Assembly (NCBI RefSeq): GCF_013030985.1
Contig: NZ_WPYP01000008.1
Span: 186,001-250,000, forward strand
DNA: 64,000 nt
Origin: Ruegeria arenilitoris
GTDB taxonomy: Bacteria; Pseudomonadota; Alphaproteobacteria; Rhodobacterales; Rhodobacteraceae
Direction: 5' to 3'
Shown here one piece after another: positions 29,200-38,138 of this stretch. Numbering within the stretch: position 1 is the first letter of the stretch; each line of letters starts with the position of its first letter. The notes beneath the pieces are model-generated. The model made no database searches. It was not told where the DNA came from and was given only the letters and a program-made list of their open reading frames with translations. The position numbers and the translations under genes are program-made.

Positions 29200-29898
29200 T
29201 CAGCTTGGGACGCAAACGTTTCTGACTGGTTTGATCAGTGTATCCGGACGCTCGACCAGATCGAAACGCCATCGTCTCGGGGACCAATTATAGTTACGTT
29301 CTTCTTCGGGATCATCGACAATAAGCAGACCGTGAAAGTGCCATTCGGAAGTCGACTTGTAGTCGGTCTCTGTTGTGTAGAATGAAAACCCACGCAGTTG
29401 GTGCAAGGTTTCGATCGGAGAGTTTTCCGCATGTTCGGCGATGCAATAGGGTGAACCATCCGCGATCACATGTGTTTGAATAAGGATCATCGGGACGGTC
29501 AGCAAAGACCACAGCGCTGCGATAACCGACACCGCTATTCCAAGCTTTGCAATACGTGAGGGACGTACTTTTCCGCCTTTTCCCGACCAGATGAGGAACC
29601 CGAACCCCAACGCTATCGTCAAGGTAAGACCATGGAGCAGTTGAGTGGTGGAAAACAGAGAGAGTACGCCAGAAGTTAGTGTGAAGAAAACTCCAAGAAG
29701 AAGAGTGACACCGAAAAGGGTGTGGGCGAGAAAAGCGGGTATCCGGCGCAGTCCCATGAGAATCATGGCTGCAAGGATCAACGGCACCGCCGGCGCGATC
29801 CAGACCACAAGATACATGGCTTGTATCCAAAATTGGAAAGTTCCAAAGGAATAGTCCGGTTCGAAGGCAGTGCGATCCAATGGCTGGAAATAGGCCAA
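29200..29898 (-). CDS. integral membrane protein of unknown function, start uncertain
   Basis: About 232 aa with four to five hydrophobic segments in the first 165 residues (YLVVWIAPAVPLILAAMILM, FGVTLLLGVFFTL) and a soluble C-terminus. I do not recognise it. The only credible initiation codon is TTG at 29898, with no Shine-Dalgarno. The frame stays open and membrane-like for at least 30 codons upstream (including KYLFCGYATLIFLAYF) without ATG or GTG, so the 5' end may be truncated, frameshifted or start at a rare codon. AT-richer than its neighbours. Confidence 0.55.
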   Translation of the reverse strand: MAYFQPLDRTAFEPDYSFGTFQFWIQAMYLVVWIAPAVPLILAAMILMGLRRIPAFLAHTLFGVTLLLGVFFTLTSGVLSLFSTTQLLHGLTLTIALGFGFLIWSGKGGKVRPSRIAKLGIAVSVIAALWSLLTVPMILIQTHVIADGSPYCIAEHAENSPIETLHQLRGFSFYTTETDYKSTSEWHFHGLLIVDDPEEERNYNWSPRRWRFDLVERPDTLIKPVRNVCVPS

Positions 29899-30040
29899 AA
29901 AGATCAGGGTGGCGTAGCCGCAGAAAAGGTATTTAGGATTTAACCTGAACTGAATCTGAAAAACTCTTGAAAAGAAAACAAAGTAGTAAGGTTGGCCGCC
30001 CGCCGTAGGGCGAGCGGCTAGCCTATTTGCCAGATCAAGC

Positions 30041-30616
30041 TTACCGGCGACGGTCGCGGCGCGAGCTCATGGGCTGGAAGGCCACGCCTACATGCGCCTC
30101 GCAGTAGGGCTTACCGGCTTCAACGGGCAGGCCGCAGAACCAGAAATCCTCGGTCGCGGGATCGCCCACCGGCCATTTGCAGGTCTTTTCCGTCAGTTCC
30201 ATCAGCGTCAGCTTTTTGGCCTTTTTCTCAACCTCGTTGACCTTGGCCAGCGCCTCGGGGCTGATCTCGTTGGCCGAAGGCTGCGGCGGCAGCGGCTGGC
30301 CTGCCGGGATGATCTGACGGCGGGCGGGAACGGCGGGTTTCGCCTCGGCCGCCGGGGCAGGCGCGGGGCGCGCCGGTTCGGTCTTGGGTGCGGGCTTCGG
30401 CTTGGCCTCGGCCTTGGGCGCGGGGGCCGGTTTTTCCTTGGGCTCAGCCTTGGCCGGCGTTGCACCGGTTGCGCGGTTGGACAGGCCCAGACGGTGCACT
30501 TTGCCGATCACGGCGTTGCGGGTCACGCCGCCCAGTTCTTTGGCGATCTGGCTGGCAGACTGGCCCTCGCCCCACATTTTCTTCAGAAGTTCTACGCGCT
30601 CGTCAGTCCAGGACAT
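30041..30616 (-). CDS. gcrA: GcrA cell-cycle regulator
   Basis: Alphaproteobacterial transcription factor that works with sigma-70 RNA polymerase at promoters carrying CcrM-methylated GANTC sites. The 191-aa product has the N-terminal helix-turn-helix MSWTDERVELLKKMWGEGQS with RNAVIGKVHRLGL, a long Pro/Ala/Lys linker (about 52-100), and the C-terminal domain TCKWPVGDP and FWFCGLPVEAGKPYCEAH. The ccrM gene is not in the window. Confidence 0.95.
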   Translation of the reverse strand: MSWTDERVELLKKMWGEGQSASQIAKELGGVTRNAVIGKVHRLGLSNRATGATPAKAEPKEKPAPAPKAEAKPKPAPKTEPARPAPAPAAEAKPAVPARRQIIPAGQPLPPQPSANEISPEALAKVNEVEKKAKKLTLMELTEKTCKWPVGDPATEDFWFCGLPVEAGKPYCEAHVGVAFQPMSSRRDRRR

Positions 30617-30741
30617 CGGTTGCCTTTCAAAAGCGGAAAGCGGCCCCGGATTCGGGCCGCCTTGGGAATTCGTCTCAGCCCCCTATTTTAATCACTGTGG
30701 GCCGAGTTACAAGCGGTCTTCGAATCAGCTATGGGGCAGGC

Positions 30742-31545
30742 ATGCAAAATCTTATCGATCAGGACGCGCGCCGGTTTGGGGCGGTCAATTGGATGGGCCT
30801 CTACACGCTGGCCAAACGCGAAACCCTACGGTTTTTGGCGGTATGGACGCAGACTTTGCTGGCACCATTGGTGACGGCAGGATTATTCCTGCTGATCTTC
30901 ACCATCGCCATTGGTCCGGGACGGTCCGACGTGATGGGGGTTCCGTTCCTGATCTTTCTGGCGCCGGGCATTATGATGATGACGGTGATCCAGAATGCTT
31001 TTGCCAATACCTCGTCCTCAATCATCATTGCCAAGGTTCAGGGCAACATCGTCGACACGCTGATGCCACCGCTGTCGCCGTTGGAAATCCTGCTGGGCTA
31101 TTTGGCCGGAGGCATTGCCCGAGGTGTCCTGATCGCCTTTGTCGTCGCTGCAGCGTTTCTGGTGTTCCTGTCCATCGCGCCGCAGAACCCGTTTATCACC
31201 CTGATTTTCGTGATCCTTGGGGGCACGTTCATGGGTGCGCTGGGCCTGTTTGCCGGTATCTTCGCCAACAAGTTCGATCAGATGGCGGCGATCACCAACT
31301 TCATCGTCACGCCGCTGGCCTTTCTGTCGGGCACCTTCTACTCGGTCGAGGCGCTGCCGCCTATTCTGAACCGCCTGAGCCATCTGAACCCGGTGTTCTA
31401 TCTGATTGACGGGCTGCGCTATGGGATGATCGGCGTGTCCGACAGTTCTCCGTGGTTGGGCATGCTCGTCTGCACTGGCGCGACACTGGTGGTCGGTGCG
31501 ATCACATGGCAGATGCTGCGCACGGGTTATCGGCTCAAGGCCTGA
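30742..31545 (+). CDS. ABC-2 type transporter permease
   Basis: A 267-aa inner-membrane permease with six hydrophobic segments. It has YTLAKRETLRFLAVWTQTLL, then FLAPGIMMMTVIQNAFANTS and the ABC-2 signature region PLAFLSGTFYSVEALP. Drug, polysaccharide or unknown export is typical. No ATP-binding subunit gene is adjacent on either side, so the ATPase is encoded elsewhere. The ATG at 30742 is preceded by GGGGCAGG; its 3' end overlaps the EamA gene by 19 bp. Confidence 0.88.
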   Translation: MQNLIDQDARRFGAVNWMGLYTLAKRETLRFLAVWTQTLLAPLVTAGLFLLIFTIAIGPGRSDVMGVPFLIFLAPGIMMMTVIQNAFANTSSSIIIAKVQGNIVDTLMPPLSPLEILLGYLAGGIARGVLIAFVVAAAFLVFLSIAPQNPFITLIFVILGGTFMGALGLFAGIFANKFDQMAAITNFIVTPLAFLSGTFYSVEALPPILNRLSHLNPVFYLIDGLRYGMIGVSDSSPWLGMLVCTGATLVVGAITWQMLRTGYRLKA

Positions 31546-32417
31546 CGCTGCCGCGTTTCGCGCCAGACAAGGATCAGCCCGCCGGTCAGGATGATGGCCG
31601 AGCCAATCTGGCTGACCGCGTCCGGGATCACGCCGAACACCGCAAAGTCATAGAAAGCGGCAAAGATCAGCGTGGCATAGCTGATCGGAGCCACAAATGA
31701 CGCATCCGCGCGGGCCATACCGTTGACGAAACAGGCCTGAGCGCAGGCCATCAGCACGCCGATCCCGACCAGTGCTGCCCATTGCTGTGGCGTGGGCATC
31801 TGAAACACGAAACTGACCGCGACCGAGGCGATCATCAGCCCCATCGCGTTATTGACCAACAGAATCTGGATCGGAATCTCGCGGCCCGACAGCTTTTTGA
31901 TGAAAATCAGCTCCATGCCAATCGACGCCGCAGCGGCCAGCGCCAGCAACGCGGCGGGCTGAAAGCTGTCGGGTGTCGGGCGCAGCAGGATCAGTGCTCC
32001 GGTCAGTGCCACCGCAGCAGCCAGCCAGCGCCATGGGCCTACGCCCTCTTTCAGCAACGGGACGGCCAGCACCATCGCGAAGACCGGGTTCAGAAAGGAA
32101 ATCGCCGTGGCATCCGCCATGGGGATGAACGCAACCGAGGCGAATACCAGCGTGATTCCGACCCACCCGAAACTGGTCCGCCCGATATGCAGCCCCCAAT
32201 GCGGGCGGCGCAGCTTTGGCCGCAGGATGCCAATCGCGCTGACGATCACCAGAAAGGCAAACAGAAACCGTCCGTGGCTGATCTGTATCGGATGCAGTGC
32301 CGGGCCCAGCGTATCTGTCCCCAGCGCTTTGGCCAGCAACGTTGTGCCCGCGATGAACGCGCAGGCGGTCACGATCAGCAAGGCCGCAAGGGCAGGGTTC
32401 TGGCGCACGGGTGTCAT
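31527..32417 (-). CDS. EamA/DMT superfamily transporter
   Basis: A 296-aa membrane protein with ten hydrophobic segments in two EamA repeats (SFLNPVFAMVLAVPLLKEGV in the first; NGMARADASFVAPISYATLI in the second). Members export metabolites or amino acids; the substrate is unknown. The ATG at 32417 with AGGGGC upstream is preferred to an earlier one. It is divergent from the arg leader region. Confidence 0.88.
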   Translation of the reverse strand: MTPVRQNPALAALLIVTACAFIAGTTLLAKALGTDTLGPALHPIQISHGRFLFAFLVIVSAIGILRPKLRRPHWGLHIGRTSFGWVGITLVFASVAFIPMADATAISFLNPVFAMVLAVPLLKEGVGPWRWLAAAVALTGALILLRPTPDSFQPAALLALAAAASIGMELIFIKKLSGREIPIQILLVNNAMGLMIASVAVSFVFQMPTPQQWAALVGIGVLMACAQACFVNGMARADASFVAPISYATLIFAAFYDFAVFGVIPDAVSQIGSAIILTGGLILVWRETRQRQALSR

Positions 32418-32504
32418 GCCCCTAGCGGTGGGCCCGCATCGGGGAAATAGCAAGCAGGAAACACACGTCTCAGGATGAAATTTCGTGTGCTGCGTTTTTC
32501 TGGG

Positions 32505-32533
32505 TTTTCAGACTGTCTGCGTCCCGCTATACG
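32505..32533 (+). promoter_or_regulatory. candidate promoter of the argDF leader
   Basis: TTTTCA (32505-32510) and TATACG (32528-32533) are separated by 17 bp. Transcription would start at about 32540-32541, at the A of the leader ORF's ATG, giving a leaderless message. The hexamers match consensus only 4 of 6 each, so this is tentative. Confidence 0.4.
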
Positions 32534-32540
32534 GCGCGAC

Positions 32541-32594
32541 ATGATCAAACACGCACATATCCTGCGACTCCGACGCCGACGCATTGCCGCGTAA
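32541..32594 (+). CDS. arginine-rich leader peptide, candidate attenuator of argDF
   Basis: A 17-codon ORF reading MIKHAHILRLRRRRIAA. Codons 9-14 are CGA CTC CGA CGC CGA CGC: five Arg codons in six, three of them CGA, which I expect to be rare in this GC-rich genome. It ends 116 bp before argD. It has no clear Shine-Dalgarno, but the candidate promoter places the transcript start at its ATG. The arrangement matches amino-acid leader peptides that sense charged tRNA through ribosome stalling. Expression is inferred, not shown. Confidence 0.6.
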   Translation: MIKHAHILRLRRRRIAA

Positions 32595-32634
32595 CCGGCC
32601 TGATTGATCCATTGCGCGCTGTAAATCCGCGCAA
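32588..32634 (+). promoter_or_regulatory. mutually exclusive hairpins after the Arg leader ORF
   Basis: TTGCGCG (32612-32618) can pair perfectly with CGCGCAA (32628-32634), or with one G-T wobble with CGCGTAA (32588-32594), which contains the leader stop codon. A ribosome at the stop would block the second pairing, and one stalled on the Arg run would allow it. No T-run follows, so control could act on translation or Rho access rather than intrinsic termination. Confidence 0.5.
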
Positions 32635-32710
32635 ACCCCACCAAATCTGTTGACGAACCCTGCCTTCGTGTATCACTCACGGGGCTCAACATATCGAAAA
32701 GGATGATCCG

Positions 32711-33898
32711 ATGATCCCGTCCGTTCTGCCGACCTATAATCGTGCGCCCCTGACCTTTGTGAAGGGCGAGGGTGCTTGGCTGACCGAGGCGGATGGCCGA
32801 CGTTTTCTGGACCTCGGCGCCGGGATCGCGGTGAACGCGCTGGGCCATGCGCATCCGGCGCTGGTCAATGCGCTGACCGAGCAGGCACACGCGCTGTGGC
32901 ATGTGTCGAACCTGTACAATATCCCGCAACAGCAGGGGTTGGCCGACAAGCTGGTCGAGCACACCTTTGCCGATACGGTGTTCTTTACGAACTCGGGCAC
33001 GGAGTCCTGCGAACTGGCCGTGAAAATGGCCCGCAAGTATTTCTATGACAAAGACCAGCCCGAAAAGGTCGAGATCATCACCTTCAGCGGCTCGTTCCAT
33101 GGTCGGTCTTCGGCCGGTATCGCGGCGGCCGGATCCGAGAAGATGACCAAGGGCTTCGGTCCGCTGCTGCCCGGATTCGTGCATGTCACGTTCGGAGACC
33201 TCGACGGCGTCACCAATGCCATCACCGACAAGACGGCCGCGATCCTGATCGAGCCGGTGCAAGGCGAAGGCGGTATCCGCCCGGTGCCAGACGCAGAGAT
33301 GAAGGCCCTGCGCCAGATCTGCGACGAAAACGGCCTGCTGCTGATCCTGGATGAGGTGCAATGCGGCGTCGGCCGTACCGGCAAGCTGTTCGCGCATGAA
33401 TGGGCGGGGATCACCCCGGACATCATGATGGTCGCCAAAGGCATAGGCGGAGGCTTCCCACTGGGCGCCGTATTGGCCACCGAAGACGCCGCCAGCGGAA
33501 TGACGGCAGGCACGCATGGCTCGACCTATGGCGGCAACCCGCTGGGCTGCGCCGTCGGTTGCGCGGTGATCGATCAGGTCGCCACGCCTGCCTTTCTGGA
33601 AGGTGTGAACCGCAAGGCCGGTCTGCTGCGCCAAAAGCTGGAAGGTCTGGTCGCTGATCACCCGGAGGTGTTCGAAGAGGTTCGGGGCGCTGGCCTGATG
33701 CTGGGTATCAAATGCAAGGTGACCAACACGGACGTGGTGAATGCAGGGTATGACAACGAGGTCATCACCGTTCCCGCCGCCGACAACGTGATCCGCTTGC
33801 TGCCGCCACTGACCCTGACCGAGGATGACATCGCGCAGGCTATGATCCGCCTCGACAAGGCCGCCGTGCAGGTCGAAGGCAAGCTAGCGACCGCCTGA
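32711..33898 (+). CDS. argD: acetylornithine aminotransferase family enzyme
   Basis: Converts N-acetylglutamate semialdehyde to N-acetylornithine (also usable as succinyl-DAP aminotransferase). The 395-aa class III enzyme has FFTNSGTESCELAVKMARKY (residues 91-110), the cofactor Asp214 in LILDEVQCGVGRTG, and PLP Lys243 in MMVAKGIGGGFPLGA. AAAGGA lies upstream of the ATG. It is first gene of argD-argF; the Arg-rich leader upstream suggests control by arginyl-tRNA charging. Confidence 0.93.
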   Translation: MIPSVLPTYNRAPLTFVKGEGAWLTEADGRRFLDLGAGIAVNALGHAHPALVNALTEQAHALWHVSNLYNIPQQQGLADKLVEHTFADTVFFTNSGTESCELAVKMARKYFYDKDQPEKVEIITFSGSFHGRSSAGIAAAGSEKMTKGFGPLLPGFVHVTFGDLDGVTNAITDKTAAILIEPVQGEGGIRPVPDAEMKALRQICDENGLLLILDEVQCGVGRTGKLFAHEWAGITPDIMMVAKGIGGGFPLGAVLATEDAASGMTAGTHGSTYGGNPLGCAVGCAVIDQVATPAFLEGVNRKAGLLRQKLEGLVADHPEVFEEVRGAGLMLGIKCKVTNTDVVNAGYDNEVITVPAADNVIRLLPPLTLTEDDIAQAMIRLDKAAVQVEGKLATA

Positions 33899-33970
33899 CA
33901 GTCATCTTTTCCCAATTCCTCCGGTTGTGTGGGGCTGGCCCCCACCGCCAACAGCCAAAAGCGAAACGAA

Positions 33971-34897
33971 ATGAACCATTTTCTCGATATCCACAAAACT
34001 GATGCAAACGATCTGCGGGCAATGATCAATCAGGCCGGTGAGATGAAGCAGGCCCGTCTGGGCCGTCCGAAAGCCGCGCCGGATGATGACCAACCGCTCA
34101 AGGGCCGCATGGTTGCGCTGATCTTCGAAAAACCCTCGACCCGGACCCGTGTGTCTTTTGATGTTGGTGTGCGTCAGATGGGGGGGCAGACCATGGTGCT
34201 GTCCGGTAAGGACATGCAGCTGGGCCATGGCGAGACGATTGCGGATACTGCCCGCGTGCTGTCGCGCTATGTCGACATGATCATGATCCGAACCTTTGAT
34301 GAAACGATCCTGACCGAGATGGCCGAGTATTCCGACGTGCCGGTGATCAACGGCCTGACTGACCGCACCCACCCCTGCCAGATCATGGCCGATGTGCTGA
34401 CGTTCGAGGAACACCGCGGCCCCATTGCTGGCAAAAAGGTTGTCTGGACCGGCGACGGCAACAATGTCTGCGCCTCGTTCTTGCACGCGGCGGGTCAGTT
34501 CGGTTTTGACCTGACCTTCACCGGGCCAGCCCAATTCGACCCCGAGGAAGAGTTCATGGGATTTGCCCGCCAGAAGGGCTCGAAAATCGTGGTCGAGCGT
34601 GACCCGTTCAAAGCCGTTGAAGACGCCGATCTGGTGGTCGCTGACACTTGGGTGTCGATGCACGACAGCCAGTCGGCCAAGGAACGCCGCCACAACCTGC
34701 TGCGCCCGTATCAGGTAAACACCGAGCTGATGTCGCACGCCAAGCCAGACGCGCTGTTCATGCACTGCCTGCCCGCGCACCGCGAGGAAGAGGCGACATC
34801 CGAAGTCATGGACGGCCCGAACTCGGTGATCTTTGATGAGGCTGAAAACCGGCTGCACGCGCAAAAGGCGGTAATGCGCTGGTGTCTGGGCGTTTAA
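33971..34897 (+). CDS. argF: ornithine carbamoyltransferase
   Basis: Forms citrulline from ornithine and carbamoyl phosphate. The 308-aa product has the carbamoyl-phosphate motif STRTR at residues 56-60, the HPCQ motif in [13 protein letters not shown], the ornithine loop region near VVADTWVSM, and HCLPAHRGEE-like [10 protein letters not shown]. It lies 72 bp after argD in the same direction. It overlaps the convergent membrane-protein gene by 4 bp. Confidence 0.96.
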   Translation: MNHFLDIHKTDANDLRAMINQAGEMKQARLGRPKAAPDDDQPLKGRMVALIFEKPSTRTRVSFDVGVRQMGGQTMVLSGKDMQLGHGETIADTARVLSRYVDMIMIRTFDETILTEMAEYSDVPVINGLTDRTHPCQIMADVLTFEEHRGPIAGKKVVWTGDGNNVCASFLHAAGQFGFDLTFTGPAQFDPEEEFMGFARQKGSKIVVERDPFKAVEDADLVVADTWVSMHDSQSAKERRHNLLRPYQVNTELMSHAKPDALFMHCLPAHREEEATSEVMDGPNSVIFDEAENRLHAQKAVMRWCLGV

Positions 34898-35490
34898 CGC
34901 CTGTGCACATCCCAAACGCGCAGTTTGGCGAGCGTTCGGGCGCTCGCCAACAAGACCAGCGCGCAAAGGGTGGTTTTGGTCATGATCTCCATCGTGCCTT
35001 CGATCAGCATCGCGTGCACGACGCTGCCCGTGATGGTCACAGCGACAAGTGCCGTGTGACACAACCTCCAGACCCGGAACCGCAGTTTTAGACGTTGTCT
35101 GTAAAGCCCCAGACAGGCGGCTGCAAAGGCCGCCCACATCGCGATGACGCCCCAAGCAGAAAACGGGGTGGGCGAGACGAACAGCAAAGCGTCCACGACA
35201 TCCGGCGGGCTGGTGATCCATAAACCTCCGACATGGATCAGGATGGCGGTTACCAACGCGATGCCAATCCATCGATGCAATCGGCGGCTGGTCAGCGGAG
35301 AAAGCCCGGGCAGGTACCGACCAGCCAGAAGGGGCTGCAGCAGTAGCAACCCCATACCAACCACGCCCGCAAACCCTGCAATGATGTAGACCGGATCACG
35401 CCAGGCCAGAAGCGGGCTGTTCGCCGCCGCGATCAGTGGCACTGCCAGAACGAGGGCCAGAACTGTCCAGATCAGCAGGGCACGTGTCAC
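34894..35490 (-). CDS. ferric-reductase-like haem membrane protein
   Basis: A 198-aa protein with six hydrophobic segments and four spaced helix histidines ([34 protein letters not shown]). This layout is typical of the ferric reductase-like transmembrane domain (MsrQ/YedZ group) that binds two haems. It follows the Tat-exported intradiol-like gene by 6 bp in the same direction, so the two may form a membrane-to-periplasm redox pair. That pairing is inference. Confidence 0.75.
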   Translation of the reverse strand: MTRALLIWTVLALVLAVPLIAAANSPLLAWRDPVYIIAGFAGVVGMGLLLLQPLLAGRYLPGLSPLTSRRLHRWIGIALVTAILIHVGGLWITSPPDVVDALLFVSPTPFSAWGVIAMWAAFAAACLGLYRQRLKLRFRVWRLCHTALVAVTITGSVVHAMLIEGTMEIMTKTTLCALVLLASARTLAKLRVWDVHRR

Positions 35491-35496
35491 GAAGGG

Positions 35497-35985
35497 TCAG
35501 AGGGGCTGCAAGACGAAATGCGCGGCAAGGGTCTTGTCCTTAGAACTCGCCATGATCGGCCGCAGGAACACCGTCTCGAACTCGCCGCTGTCATAGGCCA
35601 GATGGCCGTGCGGTTGCCCGAATGCAGGCACGATCTGCGGCATCTCGAGCCGAAACTGTCCGTTTGCATCGGTCAGCGTTGCGCCGTGGCTCTGCGGGTC
35701 GCGTTCGTGCCCTTCGGTTGTGTGCGCCCAAATCTGGATGCGCTGGCCGGGCAGGGGGGCTCCGTCACCCGCGCGCCGCACGGTGCCTGTCATCCAGAAT
35801 CCGCCGCCGCCGATCCGATCAACGATGGGCGCGCCGGGGCGATAGTTGTTGGACCCACCGCGCATGGACGGCGTCGGGGCCAGCCCTGCCGCACGCGCAG
35901 GCAGCAGCAGGCCAGTTGTGCCGGTCGCCAGAACAGCGCCACCGAGGGCGATCAGGGAACGACGGGAAAAGCGAGTATTCGTCAT
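35497..35985 (-). CDS. Tat-exported intradiol-dioxygenase-like protein
   Basis: A 162-aa protein with a twin-arginine signal (RFSRRSLIALGGAVLATG). Its mature part resembles intradiol ring-cleavage dioxygenases: NNYRPGAPIVDRIGGGGF with Tyr48, TGTVRRAGDGAPLPGQRIQI then W, TDANGQFRLEMP, and an H-x-H pair at His126/His128. The second iron-ligand Tyr of true dioxygenases is not apparent, so catalysis may differ or be lost. First gene of a two-gene unit with the haem membrane protein. Confidence 0.75.
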   Translation of the reverse strand: MTNTRFSRRSLIALGGAVLATGTTGLLLPARAAGLAPTPSMRGGSNNYRPGAPIVDRIGGGGFWMTGTVRRAGDGAPLPGQRIQIWAHTTEGHERDPQSHGATLTDANGQFRLEMPQIVPAFGQPHGHLAYDSGEFETVFLRPIMASSKDKTLAAHFVLQPL

Positions 35986-36165
35986 GTCGGGACCTCCTGC
36001 AAGGTGTCATCCAATAGGATCGCAACGCGCCACGGCGCAAAGATAGCACGGTTCACGCTTTTTCCGAGGCGGGTTTCACGGCCCTGTGATCGCCCCGCGC
36101 GAATTTCTTTGACCTTGTGTGAACAGGGGTGCCATCCTTGCCACACCGATCCGAAAGGCTGCCTG

Positions 36166-36996
36166 ATGGACAAGATGCAAACGGTGTCACCCGACGAAAT
36201 CACAGCCTTCAAACGCGACGGAGCCGTTGTCCTGCGCTCGAGATTCTCGGACCATTGGCTTTCTCTGTTGCGCGCGGGGATCGACGCGGATCTTGCCGAC
36301 CCAACCGACAACTTTACCCGCCATACCAAAGACCCTAGCGCCCCGGCTTATTTTGAGGATTACTGGGCCTGGAACAAAATTCCACAATTCACCGATTTTG
36401 TGCGCCATTCCCCCTGCGCCGCGCTTGCTGCGCAACTGTTGAGCGCGCCTTCGATCAATCTTGTCATGGACAACTGGTTCCTGCGTGAGGCCGGATCGAC
36501 CTCACGCCCTCCGTTCCATCAGGACCTGTCCTATTTCGACTTCGAAGGCACGATGTGCGTTCTCTGGCTGCCGCTGGAGCCGGTGAGCAAGGAAAACGGG
36601 ATCGCCTTCGTCAAAGGCTCGCACCTGTGGGACAAGCTGTTCATGCGGGTCCGGTTTGCAGACGGGCATCCCAGCTATGACCCGACCGAGGTCGCAGGCC
36701 TGACCTATCACCCACCGCCCGATGTCAACGCCGAACCGGACGCCTATGACCTGTTGCAGTGGGATATGCAGTTGGGCGATTGCATCTTTTTCGACATGCG
36801 CACGCTGCATGGTGGCTTGTCTTCGGTCACACCAACCGAAACGGTCCGGCGCTTTACCCTGCGGATGACGGCGCCGGACGGGATCATCCGGTATCGCGGT
36901 GATTGGGCCAAAGATGAACGCGCACAGTTTGAGGCGGCGGGTTACAGAGAAGGGGATCGCATCGACGGGCCGTTCTTCCCCCGACTGTGGCCGTAG
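36166..36996 (+). CDS. phytanoyl-CoA dioxygenase family protein
   Basis: A 276-aa Fe(II)/2-oxoglutarate oxygenase of the PhyH family. Iron ligands are visible as His118-x-Asp120 in PPFHQDLSYFDF and His215 in MRTLHGG; an Arg at 228-229 is placed to bind 2-oxoglutarate. The core VLWLPLEPVSKENGIAFVKG is typical. Substrate unknown; relatives hydroxylate ectoine, phytanoyl groups and quorum molecules. The ATG at 36166 follows AAAGGC. Divergent from the Tat-signal gene. Confidence 0.88.
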   Translation: MDKMQTVSPDEITAFKRDGAVVLRSRFSDHWLSLLRAGIDADLADPTDNFTRHTKDPSAPAYFEDYWAWNKIPQFTDFVRHSPCAALAAQLLSAPSINLVMDNWFLREAGSTSRPPFHQDLSYFDFEGTMCVLWLPLEPVSKENGIAFVKGSHLWDKLFMRVRFADGHPSYDPTEVAGLTYHPPPDVNAEPDAYDLLQWDMQLGDCIFFDMRTLHGGLSSVTPTETVRRFTLRMTAPDGIIRYRGDWAKDERAQFEAAGYREGDRIDGPFFPRLWP

Positions 36997-37109
36997 ATAT
37001 CGCAAAAATCCCTGCACCCTGACTGTGCAAAATTGCCAGTTTTCCTGTGAAAATGCGCTCTATATTCTTCATTTATGAACCTTAACCCACTGATCGCAGG
37101 AGAGCTGGA

Positions 37110-38072
37110 ATGAGTTGGAACCCGACCCACACCCCCGAATGCCTGTCGGAAAACGCGGCACTTGAGACATTGATCATCCCACGCGCCCGCGATCTTGGCG
37201 GGTTCGAAGTGCGCCGTGCCTTGCCGTCCGCCAAACGCCAACTGGTCGGCCCGTTCATCTTCTTTGATCAGGTGGGGCCTGCCGAGTTTATTACCGATGG
37301 CGGCATAGATGTGCGCCCGCATCCGCATATCGGTCTGGGCACCGTCACCTACCTGTATCAGGGCGAGTTCGAACATCGCGACAGTCTTGGTACGCATCAG
37401 ATGATTTACCCGGGCGAGGTCAACTGGATGGTCGCCGGGCGCGGTGTTACCCATTCCGAGCGCACCAGCGAAGAAACGCGCGGCAAGAAACACAGCCTGT
37501 TCGGCATCCAGACCTGGATCGCTCTGCCCGAGGCGCATGAGGATATGGCCCCCGATTTCGAGCATCACAAACAAGCTGCGCTGCCGCATATTCAGGACGA
37601 TGGGGTCAGCGCCCGTCTCATCCTCGGTTCGGCCTATGGTGAAACCAGCCCGGTCACGATGTTGTCCGAAACCTTCTACCTGGACGTCCAGCTTGATCCC
37701 GGTGCCGCGTTTCCCTTGCCGGACGATCACGAGGACCGGGGCGTTTACGTCACGCAGGGCGCGGTCGAGATTGCCGGAGACATGTTCGAGGAAGGTCGCA
37801 TGATGGTGTTCCGCCCGGGCGACCGCCTTTCGGTCAAGGCGGGGCCGTCAGGGGCACGGCTTATGCTGCTGGGCGGCGCGACGCTGAACGAAGATCGTTA
37901 TATCTGGTGGAATTTCGTGTCATCCTCGAAGGAAAAGATCGAGACTGCCACCCGCGAATGGAAAACCGCCGACTGGGCGAATGGCGCATTCCACCTGCCT
38001 CCGGGGGATGATCAAGAGTTCATTCCGATCTCGGAAGAGTTGGAGCGCACCCGGCCTCGATTGGCGCGCTGA
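37110..38072 (+). CDS. pirin family protein
   Basis: A 320-aa bicupin. Metal ligands match pirin: His71 and His73 in RPHPHIGLGTVTYLY, and His115 and Glu117 in GRGVTHSERTS. Bacterial pirins include quercetin-dioxygenase-like enzymes and regulators of pyruvate metabolism; the activity here is unassigned. GGAGAG precedes the ATG. It ends 66 bp before the PanE-like gene and may be co-transcribed with it. Confidence 0.92.
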   Translation: MSWNPTHTPECLSENAALETLIIPRARDLGGFEVRRALPSAKRQLVGPFIFFDQVGPAEFITDGGIDVRPHPHIGLGTVTYLYQGEFEHRDSLGTHQMIYPGEVNWMVAGRGVTHSERTSEETRGKKHSLFGIQTWIALPEAHEDMAPDFEHHKQAALPHIQDDGVSARLILGSAYGETSPVTMLSETFYLDVQLDPGAAFPLPDDHEDRGVYVTQGAVEIAGDMFEEGRMMVFRPGDRLSVKAGPSGARLMLLGGATLNEDRYIWWNFVSSSKEKIETATREWKTADWANGAFHLPPGDDQEFIPISEELERTRPRLAR

Positions 38073-38138
38073 CCACACGTCAGGGGGCCTTGCCCGACGC
38101 TCTGATCCCGGCGATCCTTTGCGCCGGGGAGGTGTACC

